From NCBI GenBank assembly GCA_963709175.1, contig CAVPVK010000015.1, forward strand, positions 356,769 through 420,768: a stretch of 64,000 nt of DNA, written 5' to 3'. The notes beneath the pieces were generated by a model. The model saw nothing but the letters and a program-made list of their open reading frames with translations. It had not been told where the DNA came from and made no database searches. Origin of the DNA: JANXQG01 sp963709175 (lineage in GTDB: Bacteria > Planctomycetota > Planctomycetia > Pirellulales > Thermoguttaceae). The position numbers and the translations under genes were made by a program. Shown in pieces: positions 38,875-47,670 of this stretch (its first letter is position 1; each line of letters opens with the position of its first letter).

Positions 38875-39750
38875 ATGTTCAGGCCATTTTCTTACGTAAC
38901 CGCAATTTGCTTATCGACGGCCGTTTGCCTCCAAGTAGCGCTTGCCGACGGCGTGGGGACCAGCAAGTGCTACCATGGCCCGACCGGATTGCAACTTTAC
39001 AGCCTTCGCGACATGCAACAAAAAGAGGGCGTAGCAGCCACACTCGACAAGGCCCAAGCGATGGGCTTCAAATACGTGGAAGTTGCCGCCCTCGGCAACC
39101 TGACGCCGGCGGAATTCAAGGCCCAGCTTGACCGTCGCGGCCTGGTCCCGATCGGCATGCACTGTGCTTATGATCGGTATTGCAACGATGTCGAAGGTGT
39201 GGTCCGCGATGCCAAGGCCCTGGGACTGCCTTACGTTGGCTGTGCCTGGATCCCGCACGAGGGACGATTCAGTGAGAAGGCGTGCCTTGAAGCGGCAGCC
39301 GTGTTCAATAGGGCGGGCAAGGCTTTGGCCCGGCACGGCATCAAGTTCTACTACCACACGCACGGCTACGAATTTGAACCGTTCGGCCAGGGGACACTAT
39401 TCGATCTGCTGGTGAAAAAAACCAATCCCGGTACGGTCTATTTCCAGATGGACGTGATGTGGGTCGTGTTCCCCGGTCAAGATCCGGTTCGCTTGCTGGA
39501 AAAATTTCCTGGGCGTTGGTTGCTCATGCATTTGAAGGATCTGAAGAAAGGCGTGCCCCTGGGTGGCCTCTCGGGCGGTACCGCGGTGACCAATGACGTG
39601 GCGATCGGCACAGGCCAGGTCAACTGGCCCAAACTTCTGCAGGCTGCGCAGAAGGTGGGCGTGAAGTACTACTTCATAGAAGATGAATCGCCTACGTCCG
39701 TGGAGCAGATCCCCCACAGCTTGCGATACTTGGAATCGGTGGAGTGGTAG
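38875..39750 (+). CDS. Exported sugar phosphate isomerase/epimerase (TIM barrel)
   Basis: 291 residues, signal peptide MFRPFSYVTAICLSTAVCLQVALA. Xylose-isomerase-like barrel: GLQLYSLRDMQQKEGVAATL, AQAMGFKYVEVAALG, GIKFYYHTHGYEFEP, YFQMDVMWVV, WLLMHLKDLKKG and KYYFIEDESP carry the expected metal-ligand positions. Exported versions are common beside Gfo/Idh/MocA proteins in planctomycetes; together with the oxidoreductase it suggests extracytoplasmic sugar conversion. Confidence 0.88.
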   Translation: MFRPFSYVTAICLSTAVCLQVALADGVGTSKCYHGPTGLQLYSLRDMQQKEGVAATLDKAQAMGFKYVEVAALGNLTPAEFKAQLDRRGLVPIGMHCAYDRYCNDVEGVVRDAKALGLPYVGCAWIPHEGRFSEKACLEAAAVFNRAGKALARHGIKFYYHTHGYEFEPFGQGTLFDLLVKKTNPGTVYFQMDVMWVVFPGQDPVRLLEKFPGRWLLMHLKDLKKGVPLGGLSGGTAVTNDVAIGTGQVNWPKLLQAAQKVGVKYYFIEDESPTSVEQIPHSLRYLESVEW

Positions 39751-39901
39751 CGGTTTATCCCACGATGCCGAAGGCTAAGAGCCGATAATTGGAAATTCCA
39801 GTGTGCCTGCAACCTCGCCGACAAACTATAATTGTTGGATAGGCCGACGGGCGGCCTATCTTTAGTTCCGCGATTAGCAACAACCTATGTGAGCATTCCT
39901 C

Positions 39902-41224
39902 ATGAGCAGTTCCTCGCTCGAACAGGCAATTCAAGGCAAGACCGCTAAAGTTGGTGTCATTGGCTTGGGCTATGTCGGTCTGCCACTGATCCGGGCCTTT
40001 ATTGGGGCTGGCTTCGGTACCATGGGATTCGACGTCGATGGGGCCAAAGTCACGCAACTCTTGGCCGGGCGCAGCTACATCAAGCATATTCCCTCCGAGT
40101 GGATAAGCCGGTATGTCGCCGACGCCACTTTCCTCCCCACGGCCGACATGCGGCGGCTGTGCGAGCCGGATGCTTTGTTGATCTGCGTTCCCACCCCGTT
40201 GAATGAAAGCCGTGACCCCGACCTGACGTACATCGAGCAGACGGCCCAGCAAATTGCCGCGGTCTTGCGGCCTGGGCAGCTTGTGGTCCTGGAAAGCACG
40301 ACCTATCCCGGCACGACGCGGGAGGTCGTGCTGCCGATTTTGCAAAAGGGCGGCCTGCAAGCGGGCAGCGATTTCTTCCTGGCCTTCAGTCCTGAGCGGG
40401 AGGACCCGGGCAATCAGAACTACACGGCCGAGCGCATTCCCAAGGTCGTGGGCGGGATCGACGCGGAGAGCGGACGGCTGGCCGAGTTGCTCTATGGCCA
40501 GGCCATGGCCCAGGTTGTGCCGGTCTCCAGTTGCGAAGTGGCCGAGGCTGCCAAGATCCTGGAAAATACCTATCGCTCGGTCAATATTGCCCTGGTCAAC
40601 GAACTGAAGATGCTCTTCATGCGGATCGGCATCGACGTTTGGGAAGTGATCGACGCCGCCCGAACCAAGCCCTTCGGATACCAGGCGTTTTATCCCGGTC
40701 CGGGGCTGGGCGGCCATTGCATTCCCATCGACCCATTCTATCTCACCTGGTTGGCGCGGCGGAACGGCATGACGACGCGTTTCATCGAGTTGGCCGGGGA
40801 AATCAACACGGCCATGCCCGAATACGTGATCCACCGGCTGGTCGAGGCGTTGAATGAGTTCAGCAAGCCGTTGCGGGGCAGCAAGATTGCCCTGCTGGGC
40901 GTGGCCTACAAGAAGGACGTCGACGATCCGCGGGAGAGCCCTTCCTTCGAGTTGATGAAATCGCTGCTGGCCGGTGGCGCCGCGTTGACCTATAACGATC
41001 CGCACGTGCCGCGATTACCGCGGATGCGGCACTACGAGTTGCCGGAAATGGCCAGTTGTCCCCTGACGGCCGAATACCTGGCCGCGCAGGATGCCGTGTT
41101 GATCGCCACAGACCATACGGCCTACGACTACGACTTCATTGTCGAGCACGCCCGGTTGGTCGTCGATACGCGGAATGCTACAAAGAAGGTGGTGCACGGG
41201 CGGGAGAAGATCGTCAAGGCGTGA
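39902..41224 (+). CDS. Nucleotide-sugar dehydrogenase (UDP-GlcNAc 6-dehydrogenase-like)
   Basis: 440 residues. VGVIGLGYVGLPLIRAF (NAD site), the catalytic lysine region ENTYRSVNIALVNELK, and PGPGLGGHCIPIDPFYL with the catalytic Cys. UDP-glucose/GlcNAc dehydrogenase family; its similarity to WbpA/WecC (GHCIPIDPFY pattern) favours UDP-HexNAc oxidation. One base separates its stop from the epimerase start, so the pair is an operon for uronic-acid-type precursors. Confidence 0.92.
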   Translation: MSSSSLEQAIQGKTAKVGVIGLGYVGLPLIRAFIGAGFGTMGFDVDGAKVTQLLAGRSYIKHIPSEWISRYVADATFLPTADMRRLCEPDALLICVPTPLNESRDPDLTYIEQTAQQIAAVLRPGQLVVLESTTYPGTTREVVLPILQKGGLQAGSDFFLAFSPEREDPGNQNYTAERIPKVVGGIDAESGRLAELLYGQAMAQVVPVSSCEVAEAAKILENTYRSVNIALVNELKMLFMRIGIDVWEVIDAARTKPFGYQAFYPGPGLGGHCIPIDPFYLTWLARRNGMTTRFIELAGEINTAMPEYVIHRLVEALNEFSKPLRGSKIALLGVAYKKDVDDPRESPSFELMKSLLAGGAALTYNDPHVPRLPRMRHYELPEMASCPLTAEYLAAQDAVLIATDHTAYDYDFIVEHARLVVDTRNATKKVVHGREKIVKA

Positions 41225-41225
41225 C

Positions 41226-42233
41226 ATGGCAAAAATCCTCGTTACCGGTGCAGCCGGCTTCATTGGCTTCCACACTGTCCGGCGATTGCTGGCCCGCGGC
41301 GATGCAGTCGTCGGGCTGGACAACGTCAACGACTACTACTCGGTGCAGTTGAAGCTCGACCGCCTCGCGCAGTTGCAGGCCGAGCCGGGTTTCCGCTTCG
41401 TGAAGCTTGATCTGGCCGATGGTCCCGCGATCGCCCAACTGTTCGAGAAGGAGCGATTCGACCTGGTCGTGAACCTGGCGGCACAGGCGGGCGTTCGCTA
41501 TTCCTTGGAAAACCCCGCGGCCTACATCAACAGCAACCTGGTTGGCTTTACCAACATCCTGGAGGGTTGCCGGCATTCGGGCGTCATGCACCTGGTCTAT
41601 GCCTCTTCAAGTTCGGTCTACGGGGCCAACACGCTAATGCCTTTCTCGGTTCACCAGAACGTCGACCATCCCGTGAGCCTCTACGCGGCCACGAAAAAGG
41701 CCAACGAGCTGATGGCCCATACCTATAGCCACCTCTTTCGGCTGCCGACAACCGGGCTGCGGTTCTTCACCGTTTACGGGCCCTGGGGCCGGCCTGACAT
41801 GGCGCTGTTCCTCTTCACCCGGGCGATTCTCGCCGGAAGGCCAATCGACGTTTTCAACCAAGGACAGATGCGGCGCGACTTCACCTACATTGACGACATC
41901 GTCGAGGGCCTGCTCCGCGTGCTGGACCGCACCGCCCAGCCCGATCCGCAATGGAGCAGCCAACGGCCCGATCCCGGCACGAGCAACGCGCCCTATCGCG
42001 TTTATAACATCGGCAACCACGAGCCGGTGGAGCTGCTGGAAATGATCGCCTTGGTCGAGCAGTGCTTAGGAAGGAAGGCCGAGAAGCGGTTCCTGCCCAT
42101 GCAACTAGGCGACGTGCCGGAGACCTATGCCGACGTGGAAGATCTCGTCCGCGACACCGGCTTTTGCCCGCGCACGCCCTTGCGAGAGGGGATTGCCAGG
42201 TTCATCGAGTGGTATCGGGCGTACTATCAGTAG
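41226..42233 (+). CDS. NAD-dependent sugar epimerase (UDP-glucuronate 4-epimerase-like)
   Basis: 335 residues. MAKILVTGAAGFIGFHTVRRL, DNVNDYYSVQLKLDRL (the DNxNDYYD-like motif of GAE/CapI), SSSSVYGAN, LYAATKKANELMAH (Tyr/Lys) and RFFTVYGPWGRPDMAL identify the glucuronate-4-epimerase subfamily. It acts on UDP-sugars after the dehydrogenase, probably for capsule or exopolysaccharide. Confidence 0.93.
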   Translation: MAKILVTGAAGFIGFHTVRRLLARGDAVVGLDNVNDYYSVQLKLDRLAQLQAEPGFRFVKLDLADGPAIAQLFEKERFDLVVNLAAQAGVRYSLENPAAYINSNLVGFTNILEGCRHSGVMHLVYASSSSVYGANTLMPFSVHQNVDHPVSLYAATKKANELMAHTYSHLFRLPTTGLRFFTVYGPWGRPDMALFLFTRAILAGRPIDVFNQGQMRRDFTYIDDIVEGLLRVLDRTAQPDPQWSSQRPDPGTSNAPYRVYNIGNHEPVELLEMIALVEQCLGRKAEKRFLPMQLGDVPETYADVEDLVRDTGFCPRTPLREGIARFIEWYRAYYQ

Positions 42234-42430
42234 AACGGAATTCCTTCCGTTTCCGCGTAGAATGGAATTTATTCCGTTGATTTGCATGACAGAGTCAGGC
42301 CTGCTAATATCATCGGAGGATCCGCGCCGAGTAATCGGGCGCCTCAACCGCTTGACTCGCCAGTAATGACCGCAAGAGGAACGGAATGAATTCCGTTTTA
42401 CGCACGGAACGGAATGAACTCCGTTCTACG
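42234..42430. repeat. Cluster of 'gaacggaatNaattccgtt' palindromes
   Basis: Four palindromic copies: 42235 (gaacggaattccttccgtt), 42262 (gaatggaatttattccgtt), 42379 (gaacggaatgaattccgtt) and 42407 (gaacggaatgaactccgtt). The same unit occurs twice at 61441-61500. The two right-hand copies overlap the start of the TPR gene and encode its first ~15 residues. Confidence 0.8.
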
Positions 42431-44272
42431 AAGGAGAGCCGCAGCCTGATTGCCGCAGTCTGCGGATTGCTGGTTCTCGCCGTGGTCTTGGTTTTCTGCC
42501 AGACGCTGAATTACGATTTTGTCAACTACGACGATGACAACTACGTCTACGACAACGATCATCTAAATCAAGGATTTACCTGGCACGGATTCCAATACTT
42601 CGTCTGGCACTGGCACGGCTACACCTACCACCCGCTTACGACCTATTCGCATATGCTTGATTGCCAGTTGTTCGGGCTGAGGCCCGGCTGGCACCATGCG
42701 GTCAATATCCTTCTGCATGCGCTGAATGCGATGCTGCTCTTTCTGGTGACGCGGCGGATGACCGGGTGTCTCTGGCCCAGCGCCTTGTTGGCCGCGGTCT
42801 TTGCCGTCCATCCACTACACGTCCAATCGGTGGCCTGGATCGCGGAACGCAAGGATGTGCTCAGCGGCTTGTTCTTCTTCCTCACGCTGGGGGCCTATGT
42901 ACGATACGTGCAGTCGCTGCCGCCGCAGCGATGGGTTCGAAGTGAAAGAACATGCTCCCGATCGGTAGTGCGGACCATCCATCAGGCACGGCGAGTGGCG
43001 GCAGTCTACTTTCGTTATGTCCGCGGCGCTCGGGCGAAGGGACGATATGCGACTGTTTGCCTTTTGTTTGCGCTGGGATTGCTGGCCAAGCCGATGTTGG
43101 TGACGTTACCGATGATTCTGTTGCTGTTAGACTATTGGCCGTTGCGACGCTGCAAATCACCGCGTTGTCTGATGATGGAGAAGCTTCCCTTGCTGATGTT
43201 GTCGCTGGCAGGCTCTGCATTGACCCTCCATACGCAGGTCGGCGCCATCCGTTCGCTGGAGGAGGTTACTTTTCCGGCCCGAATCGCCAACTCCGTCATC
43301 GCGTACGCCAATTACCTGGGCTGTTCTTTCTGGCCGCAGCGACTGGCCGTTTTGTATCCACTTCCGAGCGGCGGTTTCTCTCCGAGCGAAGCCTGGAAGA
43401 AGGCTGGCATCCTTCTAGCCATTTCGGCCGGCCTGTTTCTTTGCCGCAGACGGGCCCCATATTTACTCATGGGCTGGCTGTGGTATCTTGGCATGCTCGT
43501 CCCCGTAATCGGACTGGTGCAGGTTGGCGGGCAGTCGATGGCGGACCGCTATATGTACTTGCCGCAGATCGGCCTGGCATGGGGCCTGGTTTGGGCCGGA
43601 GGGGGTTTGGCGGATTGGCTGGTCGGTCCTAATGCCGAGGCACCGAAGAGCGCCACACCCACGGTCGGCGAAGGCTCCTCGCCAACCATGGGCCCATGGC
43701 GCCCGCTTCCGGTTAGTGTTGTCGAAGGGGCAGAAGGAGCGTACGGCAAGGACGGGCTTGGAGGGCTCTCCTGCGTCGAAGCCTGTGGGCAGCCGCCTTG
43801 CGAGGACAGTGTGCCATTTCCATCCGATGGAGGGCGGGTAGTGCGGCTCTTGCGGGGATGCCTGGGGCTTGCGGCGGTCGGAATCGTCGCGGCGCTGGCC
43901 GTCGCAGCCTGGCAAGAGGCCAGTTATTGGCGCAACAGCGAAACGCTATGGAATCGCGATATTTCGATGTATGCCAACACCGTCGCCCACTTCAACCTGG
44001 GATTGGCCCTGGCCGCCGCCAGCCGTCATCAGGAAGCCGTCGAGCAGTACAAGGCCGCGCTGGCTATCGAGTCCGGCGACCAGGATACGCACCAAAACCT
44101 CGGCGTGTCCTATGAGGCATTGAAGCAATTCGCGGCGGCCGCAGAACAATATCAATGGGTCCTGACGAACATCGGCACGGCCGACACGTCGCAACAAACG
44201 CTGGCCGAGCAAATGCGGGACAGTTTGCGGCGCTGTCAGGGCTCGGGCAAAGCTCCCGGCTCGGCCCCTTGA
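42386..44272 (+). CDS. Polytopic membrane protein with C-terminal TPR (glycosyltransferase-like)
   Basis: 628 residues. About ten membrane helices. The N-terminal region has the family pattern LNYDFVNYDDDNYVYDN, then WHWHGYTYHPLTTYSHMLD, HHAVNILLHALNAMLLF, FAVHPLHVQSVAWIAERKDVLS and LLAKPMLVTLPMILLLLDYWPLRR, as in TMTC-like/GT-C-fold proteins of planctomycetes. A Pro/Ser-rich insert (~415-470) precedes a C-terminal TPR (VAHFNLGLALAAASRHQEAV). It may transfer sugars across the membrane, consistent with the upstream nucleotide-sugar genes. Its N-terminal ~15 residues come from palindromic repeats, so the true start may be a downstream non-ATG codon near an AAGGAGAG site at ~42430. Confidence 0.75.
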   Translation: MNSVLRTERNELRSTKESRSLIAAVCGLLVLAVVLVFCQTLNYDFVNYDDDNYVYDNDHLNQGFTWHGFQYFVWHWHGYTYHPLTTYSHMLDCQLFGLRPGWHHAVNILLHALNAMLLFLVTRRMTGCLWPSALLAAVFAVHPLHVQSVAWIAERKDVLSGLFFFLTLGAYVRYVQSLPPQRWVRSERTCSRSVVRTIHQARRVAAVYFRYVRGARAKGRYATVCLLFALGLLAKPMLVTLPMILLLLDYWPLRRCKSPRCLMMEKLPLLMLSLAGSALTLHTQVGAIRSLEEVTFPARIANSVIAYANYLGCSFWPQRLAVLYPLPSGGFSPSEAWKKAGILLAISAGLFLCRRRAPYLLMGWLWYLGMLVPVIGLVQVGGQSMADRYMYLPQIGLAWGLVWAGGGLADWLVGPNAEAPKSATPTVGEGSSPTMGPWRPLPVSVVEGAEGAYGKDGLGGLSCVEACGQPPCEDSVPFPSDGGRVVRLLRGCLGLAAVGIVAALAVAAWQEASYWRNSETLWNRDISMYANTVAHFNLGLALAAASRHQEAVEQYKAALAIESGDQDTHQNLGVSYEALKQFAAAAEQYQWVLTNIGTADTSQQTLAEQMRDSLRRCQGSGKAPGSAP

Positions 44273-44873
44273 AGTTGCCACTGCGTGGCCGCTCGCACCA
44301 GTTCAACCTGGTTGTCGACGCCGATCTTCTGAAAAATGTTCACCTGGTGACGCCAAACCGTCTGCACCGAGACCTTGCGGGCCCGGGCGATTTCCTTGAT
44401 GCTCTTGCCATCGATCAAGGCCTCCAGCACGTCGGTTTCCGTAGGGGTGAGCAGGCTCAAGCGACGGCCGAAACTCTTGTCCGCCGCGGCGTCGCCGCGC
44501 TGGCGCTGCCGGACGAAAAGTCGTTCGATGTGGTCCAATAGCACTTTGTCGTTGACCGGTTTTTCCAGAAAATCGACCGCCCCCTCGCGGAAGGCTCGGC
44601 GCAGGAAGGCACATCGCCATAGGCCGTGATGAAAATAATCGGCAAGCGAACCTTGCGGTCGCGGAGGGCCTTCTGCAAGGCCAGACCGTCCATCTCCGGC
44701 ATTCGCACATCCAGCACGAGGCAGCCGGTCGCCTCTCCTTGGTTGCCGTCGAGGAACTCGCGGGCGGAACCGTAGGCTTTGACGGGAATATCAGCCTGCT
44801 CGAGCATCCACCGCAGCGATTCCAGGGCGCCGGGGTCGTCATCGACGACGAAAACCGTGGGATTGGCGACCAT
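44236..44873 (-). CDS. FixJ-type response regulator (REC + LuxR HTH), frameshifted
   Basis: About 213 residues. Receiver domain: PTVFVVDDDPGALESLRWML, phospho-Asp in CLVLDVRMPEMDGLAL, FITAYGDVP. The frame breaks at the GG pair 44608-44609; adding one base gives VPFLRRAFREGAVDFLEKP and continues to the LuxR HTH (LLTPTETDVLEALIDGKSIK, VSVQTVWRHQVNIF). The FixJ-like order and the 3-bp distance to the upstream kinase gene mark a two-component pair. Its 3' end overlaps the convergent TPR gene by 37 bp. Confidence 0.85.
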
Positions 44874-44876
44874 ACT

Positions 44877-46106
44877 TCAAAACTCCTCAGAAATCGGATC
44901 AAGTATCGTTTCCATCGGCCCGCTTTCCGAGGCCGGCCGCGGTTGGGCCACCAACCCCTCGGCGACAGGCAGGGTGAAGTGGAACGTGCAACCTCCATCC
45001 TCGTTGGCACTAAACCACAGGCGACCATCGTGGGCCTGGATGATCGAGCGGCTGATGGCCAAGCCCATGCCCATGCCTTCCGGTTTGGTAGTGAAAAATG
45101 GCTCAAAGACCTTGCCGCGCTCCTGCTCGCCAATGCCCTTGCCACGATCGCACACGAAGACCTCAACGGTCCGATCGTCGCAACAACGGGTGCCAACTCT
45201 CAATACCCTCTGCCCTGCGGGCGTCTCCTGCATCGCCTCCAACCCGTTGCGAGCGAGGTTCACTACGACCTGCTCGATCTGGATCGGGTCTGCCCTTACG
45301 GGCGCCAGTTCGAGCCCAGGTTCACAGACAACGGTGGCAAGGCTTCGCTTCCGTTCGAGGTTGATAATTGCTACAGCATCCTGAACGAGATCGCTCAGCG
45401 AAACGGCGGAGACGTGCGGGCCAGTTTTTTGCACGAAGTCGCGAATGCGGCGGAGAATTTTGGCGGCGCGATCGGCCTCCTCCCCGATCCGCTCCAGTAC
45501 CGCCATCAGTTCCGCGTCATGCTCAGGGTCTTTGAGCAAGCGGCGAATGCTCCCACGGGCATAGTTCTTGGCGGCATGCAACGGCTGGTTCAGTTCGTGG
45601 GCCAGGCTCGCGGCCATTTCGCCCATCACGCTCAACCGCGACATGTGGGCCAATTCCATCTGACGCAATTGTAACTGCTCCTGGCTTGTCCGCAAATCGC
45701 GTTCGACCTGCCGCCTCCGTGCGATGTCGCGGGTCAACCAATCGATCAAGTAGGCCAGGTAGACGCCGACGGCCACATAAACCGTACAGGCCACCTGGTT
45801 GCGGAAGGTATAAACCGCCAGGTGGCCTCGGGTACTGTCGAAAAGGTAACTCGCCAGGCACCAGCCAATGGCAAGGGCCGCTAGTGCGGGCCCGAATCCG
45901 CAACACCATGCTGTGAAGATGATTGCAATATAGAAGATGGCAAAAGCGGCGGCGGTGCCCAGCACGGGGTCAAGATACCATCGCACAACCGCGACCAGCA
46001 ACGTCGCCGCAGCCGCAATTAGATAGCGGTCCAATAAAGAACGCCGCACTAGCCGTATCCCGGCGTATTCCGGCGTTGGATCAGTCTGTGACGGGGCGGT
46101 GGACAT
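44877..46106 (-). CDS. FixL-like membrane sensor histidine kinase
   Basis: 409 residues. Three to four N-terminal membrane helices (LIAAAATLLVAVVRWYLD, AIFYIAIIFTAWCCGFGP, CTVYVAVGVYLAYLIDWL), coiled coil, then HisKA with ASLAHELNQPLHAAKNYARG (~175), N box VVNLARNGLEAM (~285), VCDRGKGIG and GMGMGLAISRSI (~345). The HELNQPL H-box is typical of FixL/DctB-group kinases. No PAS/haem domain, so oxygen sensing is not implied. Stop is 3 bp from the regulator's ATG. Confidence 0.9.
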   Translation of the reverse strand: MSTAPSQTDPTPEYAGIRLVRRSLLDRYLIAAAATLLVAVVRWYLDPVLGTAAAFAIFYIAIIFTAWCCGFGPALAALAIGWCLASYLFDSTRGHLAVYTFRNQVACTVYVAVGVYLAYLIDWLTRDIARRRQVERDLRTSQEQLQLRQMELAHMSRLSVMGEMAASLAHELNQPLHAAKNYARGSIRRLLKDPEHDAELMAVLERIGEEADRAAKILRRIRDFVQKTGPHVSAVSLSDLVQDAVAIINLERKRSLATVVCEPGLELAPVRADPIQIEQVVVNLARNGLEAMQETPAGQRVLRVGTRCCDDRTVEVFVCDRGKGIGEQERGKVFEPFFTTKPEGMGMGLAISRSIIQAHDGRLWFSANEDGGCTFHFTLPVAEGLVAQPRPASESGPMETILDPISEEF

Positions 46107-46676
46107 CGTCAGTAAGAGCTCTTCAAAGATCTTGTGCGTGTACTCTATTCAAGGTACCATTCTATACGGAAACCGTCAAATACTCATCGTGGGGGGTATT
46201 TTAATTCGTCAGGGGCAGATTGTGCCTCGTTATTGCACGTCTTCGTTGCCCTGCGGGGGTATGCAGTCTGTGCAGGGCATCTGATTCTCGAAATTATTTC
46301 TCGTCAGCGGCTCAAAGTGCTTGACAAAATGGTAGGGTTGCGGTTTAATACGAGGAGTTTCCGATGGTAGCGCACTCGACTGGCGCTGAACACCGAGCAG
46401 AAAACCATACTACGAGGCAGCGTTAGCGCTTTAGGTAAGAACACCATTGTGTGGTGGGAGGCCTGAAGTGCATTCTTTAAGATAGAGAAGTCTCAAGCGT
46501 TGTAATGGCGCGGGGGAGGTTCTCTATTCTTGTACCCGTGCCTGGGTAAGCTGCAGCATATATTTGCTTCCTTCGGCCGGGGATTGTTTCCGATGTTTCG
46601 TTTTGTGGTATTGGATTGGAATAATTGCAATCAGGTGTTGGTTTTCGACGGTTCTGGCTTCGGGGAGGTTTATAAC
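46107..46676. other. Long leader/intergenic region before a PEP-CTERM gene
   Basis: 570 bp between the divergent kinase and PEP-CTERM genes. An open frame from 46530 reads through into the PEP-CTERM gene but lacks a ribosome site. No RpoN -24/-12 site of the spacing used by PrsR-type PEP-CTERM promoters was found by eye. Confidence 0.4.
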
Positions 46677-47390
46677 GTGAGTTCTAGAGTCTTTTGTTTT
46701 GCAGCGTTGGTAGGCATAGTTGTCGGCGCCGAGGGGGTTGCCCGTGCGGATATGCTTCAGGTCTCTGGGAGCTACGCGGCTGCTACGGACTGGTCTTCGA
46801 ATACGGCAAGTGTCTCGGTGCCGCAATTTGACCCCAGTCTTGGAACGCTCACTTCGGTGGTCGTGACCTTTACCGGGAGTGAGAGTTCGACGCTTACTGT
46901 GGGCAATATCTCCGGCCAAATCGGTTCGCCAAATAATTCCAGCGGAACCGCTAGCACCAATACGACGTTTGACATCTCATCGGGATCCATGGGCCTGACC
47001 ATGCCCACGCTCACCGTGAGCGCTGGTTACCCATTCGCGAATCTGCCCTATGTATCTGGCAGCAACACAATTACCGGCGCGACCGGCTCAGGTTCGGCTT
47101 CCACCACTCCATACGACGTTCCTACCGCCCAGATCGGTGATTTCGTCGGGACCGGAAATGTTTCGTTTCCTGCATCGACGTCAACAGTAACTGGTATCAT
47201 GTATTCTCCACAAGACGCGGTGACATATGCTTTGGCAACAGGAGATCCATCTGCTTCGTTGACTGCGACCGTGACCTACAACTACACACCAGTGGGGGTT
47301 CCAGAACCGTCCTCGTTGGCGATGGTCTGTGCCGGTTTCGCGGGTCTGATTGGGTTTATCTGGCGGAAGCGAACGGCTCGGCTTAGATAG
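46677..47390 (+). CDS. PEP-CTERM protein (choice-of-anchor E-like)
   Basis: 237 residues from GTG 46677, supported by GGGGAGG 8 bp upstream and a direct run into the signal peptide (SSRVFCFAALVGIVVGAEGVARA). Mature part is a Ser/Thr-rich beta-domain with VPQFDPSLGTLTSVVVTFTG, matching the choice-of-anchor E pattern. C-terminus is a textbook PEP-CTERM: VPEPSSLAMVCAGFAGLIGF then WRKRTARLR. Sorted by exosortase to the cell surface; no exosortase is in this window. Confidence 0.88.
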   Translation: MSSRVFCFAALVGIVVGAEGVARADMLQVSGSYAAATDWSSNTASVSVPQFDPSLGTLTSVVVTFTGSESSTLTVGNISGQIGSPNNSSGTASTNTTFDISSGSMGLTMPTLTVSAGYPFANLPYVSGSNTITGATGSGSASTTPYDVPTAQIGDFVGTGNVSFPASTSTVTGIMYSPQDAVTYALATGDPSASLTATVTYNYTPVGVPEPSSLAMVCAGFAGLIGFIWRKRTARLR

Positions 47391-47417
47391 GTTTCGTACA
47401 GAACGTCCCCGAAAGCG

Positions 47418-47450
47418 GAGGGCCATCAACAATCGGTGGCCCTTTTCTCT
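47418..47450 (+). terminator. Rho-independent terminator after the PEP-CTERM gene
   Basis: Stem GGGCCA (47420-47425) pairs with TGGCCC (47437-47442), loop of 11 nt, followed directly by TTTTCTCTTTCTT. 28 bp downstream of the stop. Confidence 0.85.
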
Positions 47451-47670
47451 TTCTTGGGGGCGGGAGAAACGCACCATTGAATCTAGGAAAGAGCCGCTAT
47501 CTGGTTAGAATGCGGCCGGTTTTTCGGTTATTCCGGTTATGCCGGCGCTCGGCAATTCTCTGCACCCGATCGGAAAAAACTGCCGATCCTGAGATTTTGT
47601 ATGCACTAGGCAAGAGAATCCTACCGATCCTCATATGCGGATCAAGTAAACGGTAGGGGGTGCAATGCCG

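Noticed and set aside
39755..41005. 416-residue minus-strand frame over the UDP-sugar dehydrogenase
   Set aside because: Opposite strand of an unmistakable dehydrogenase; composition typical of antisense frames.
46530..46676. Longer PEP-CTERM protein starting at 46530
   Set aside because: No ribosome site there; the GTG at 46677 has a strong site and opens directly into the signal peptide.
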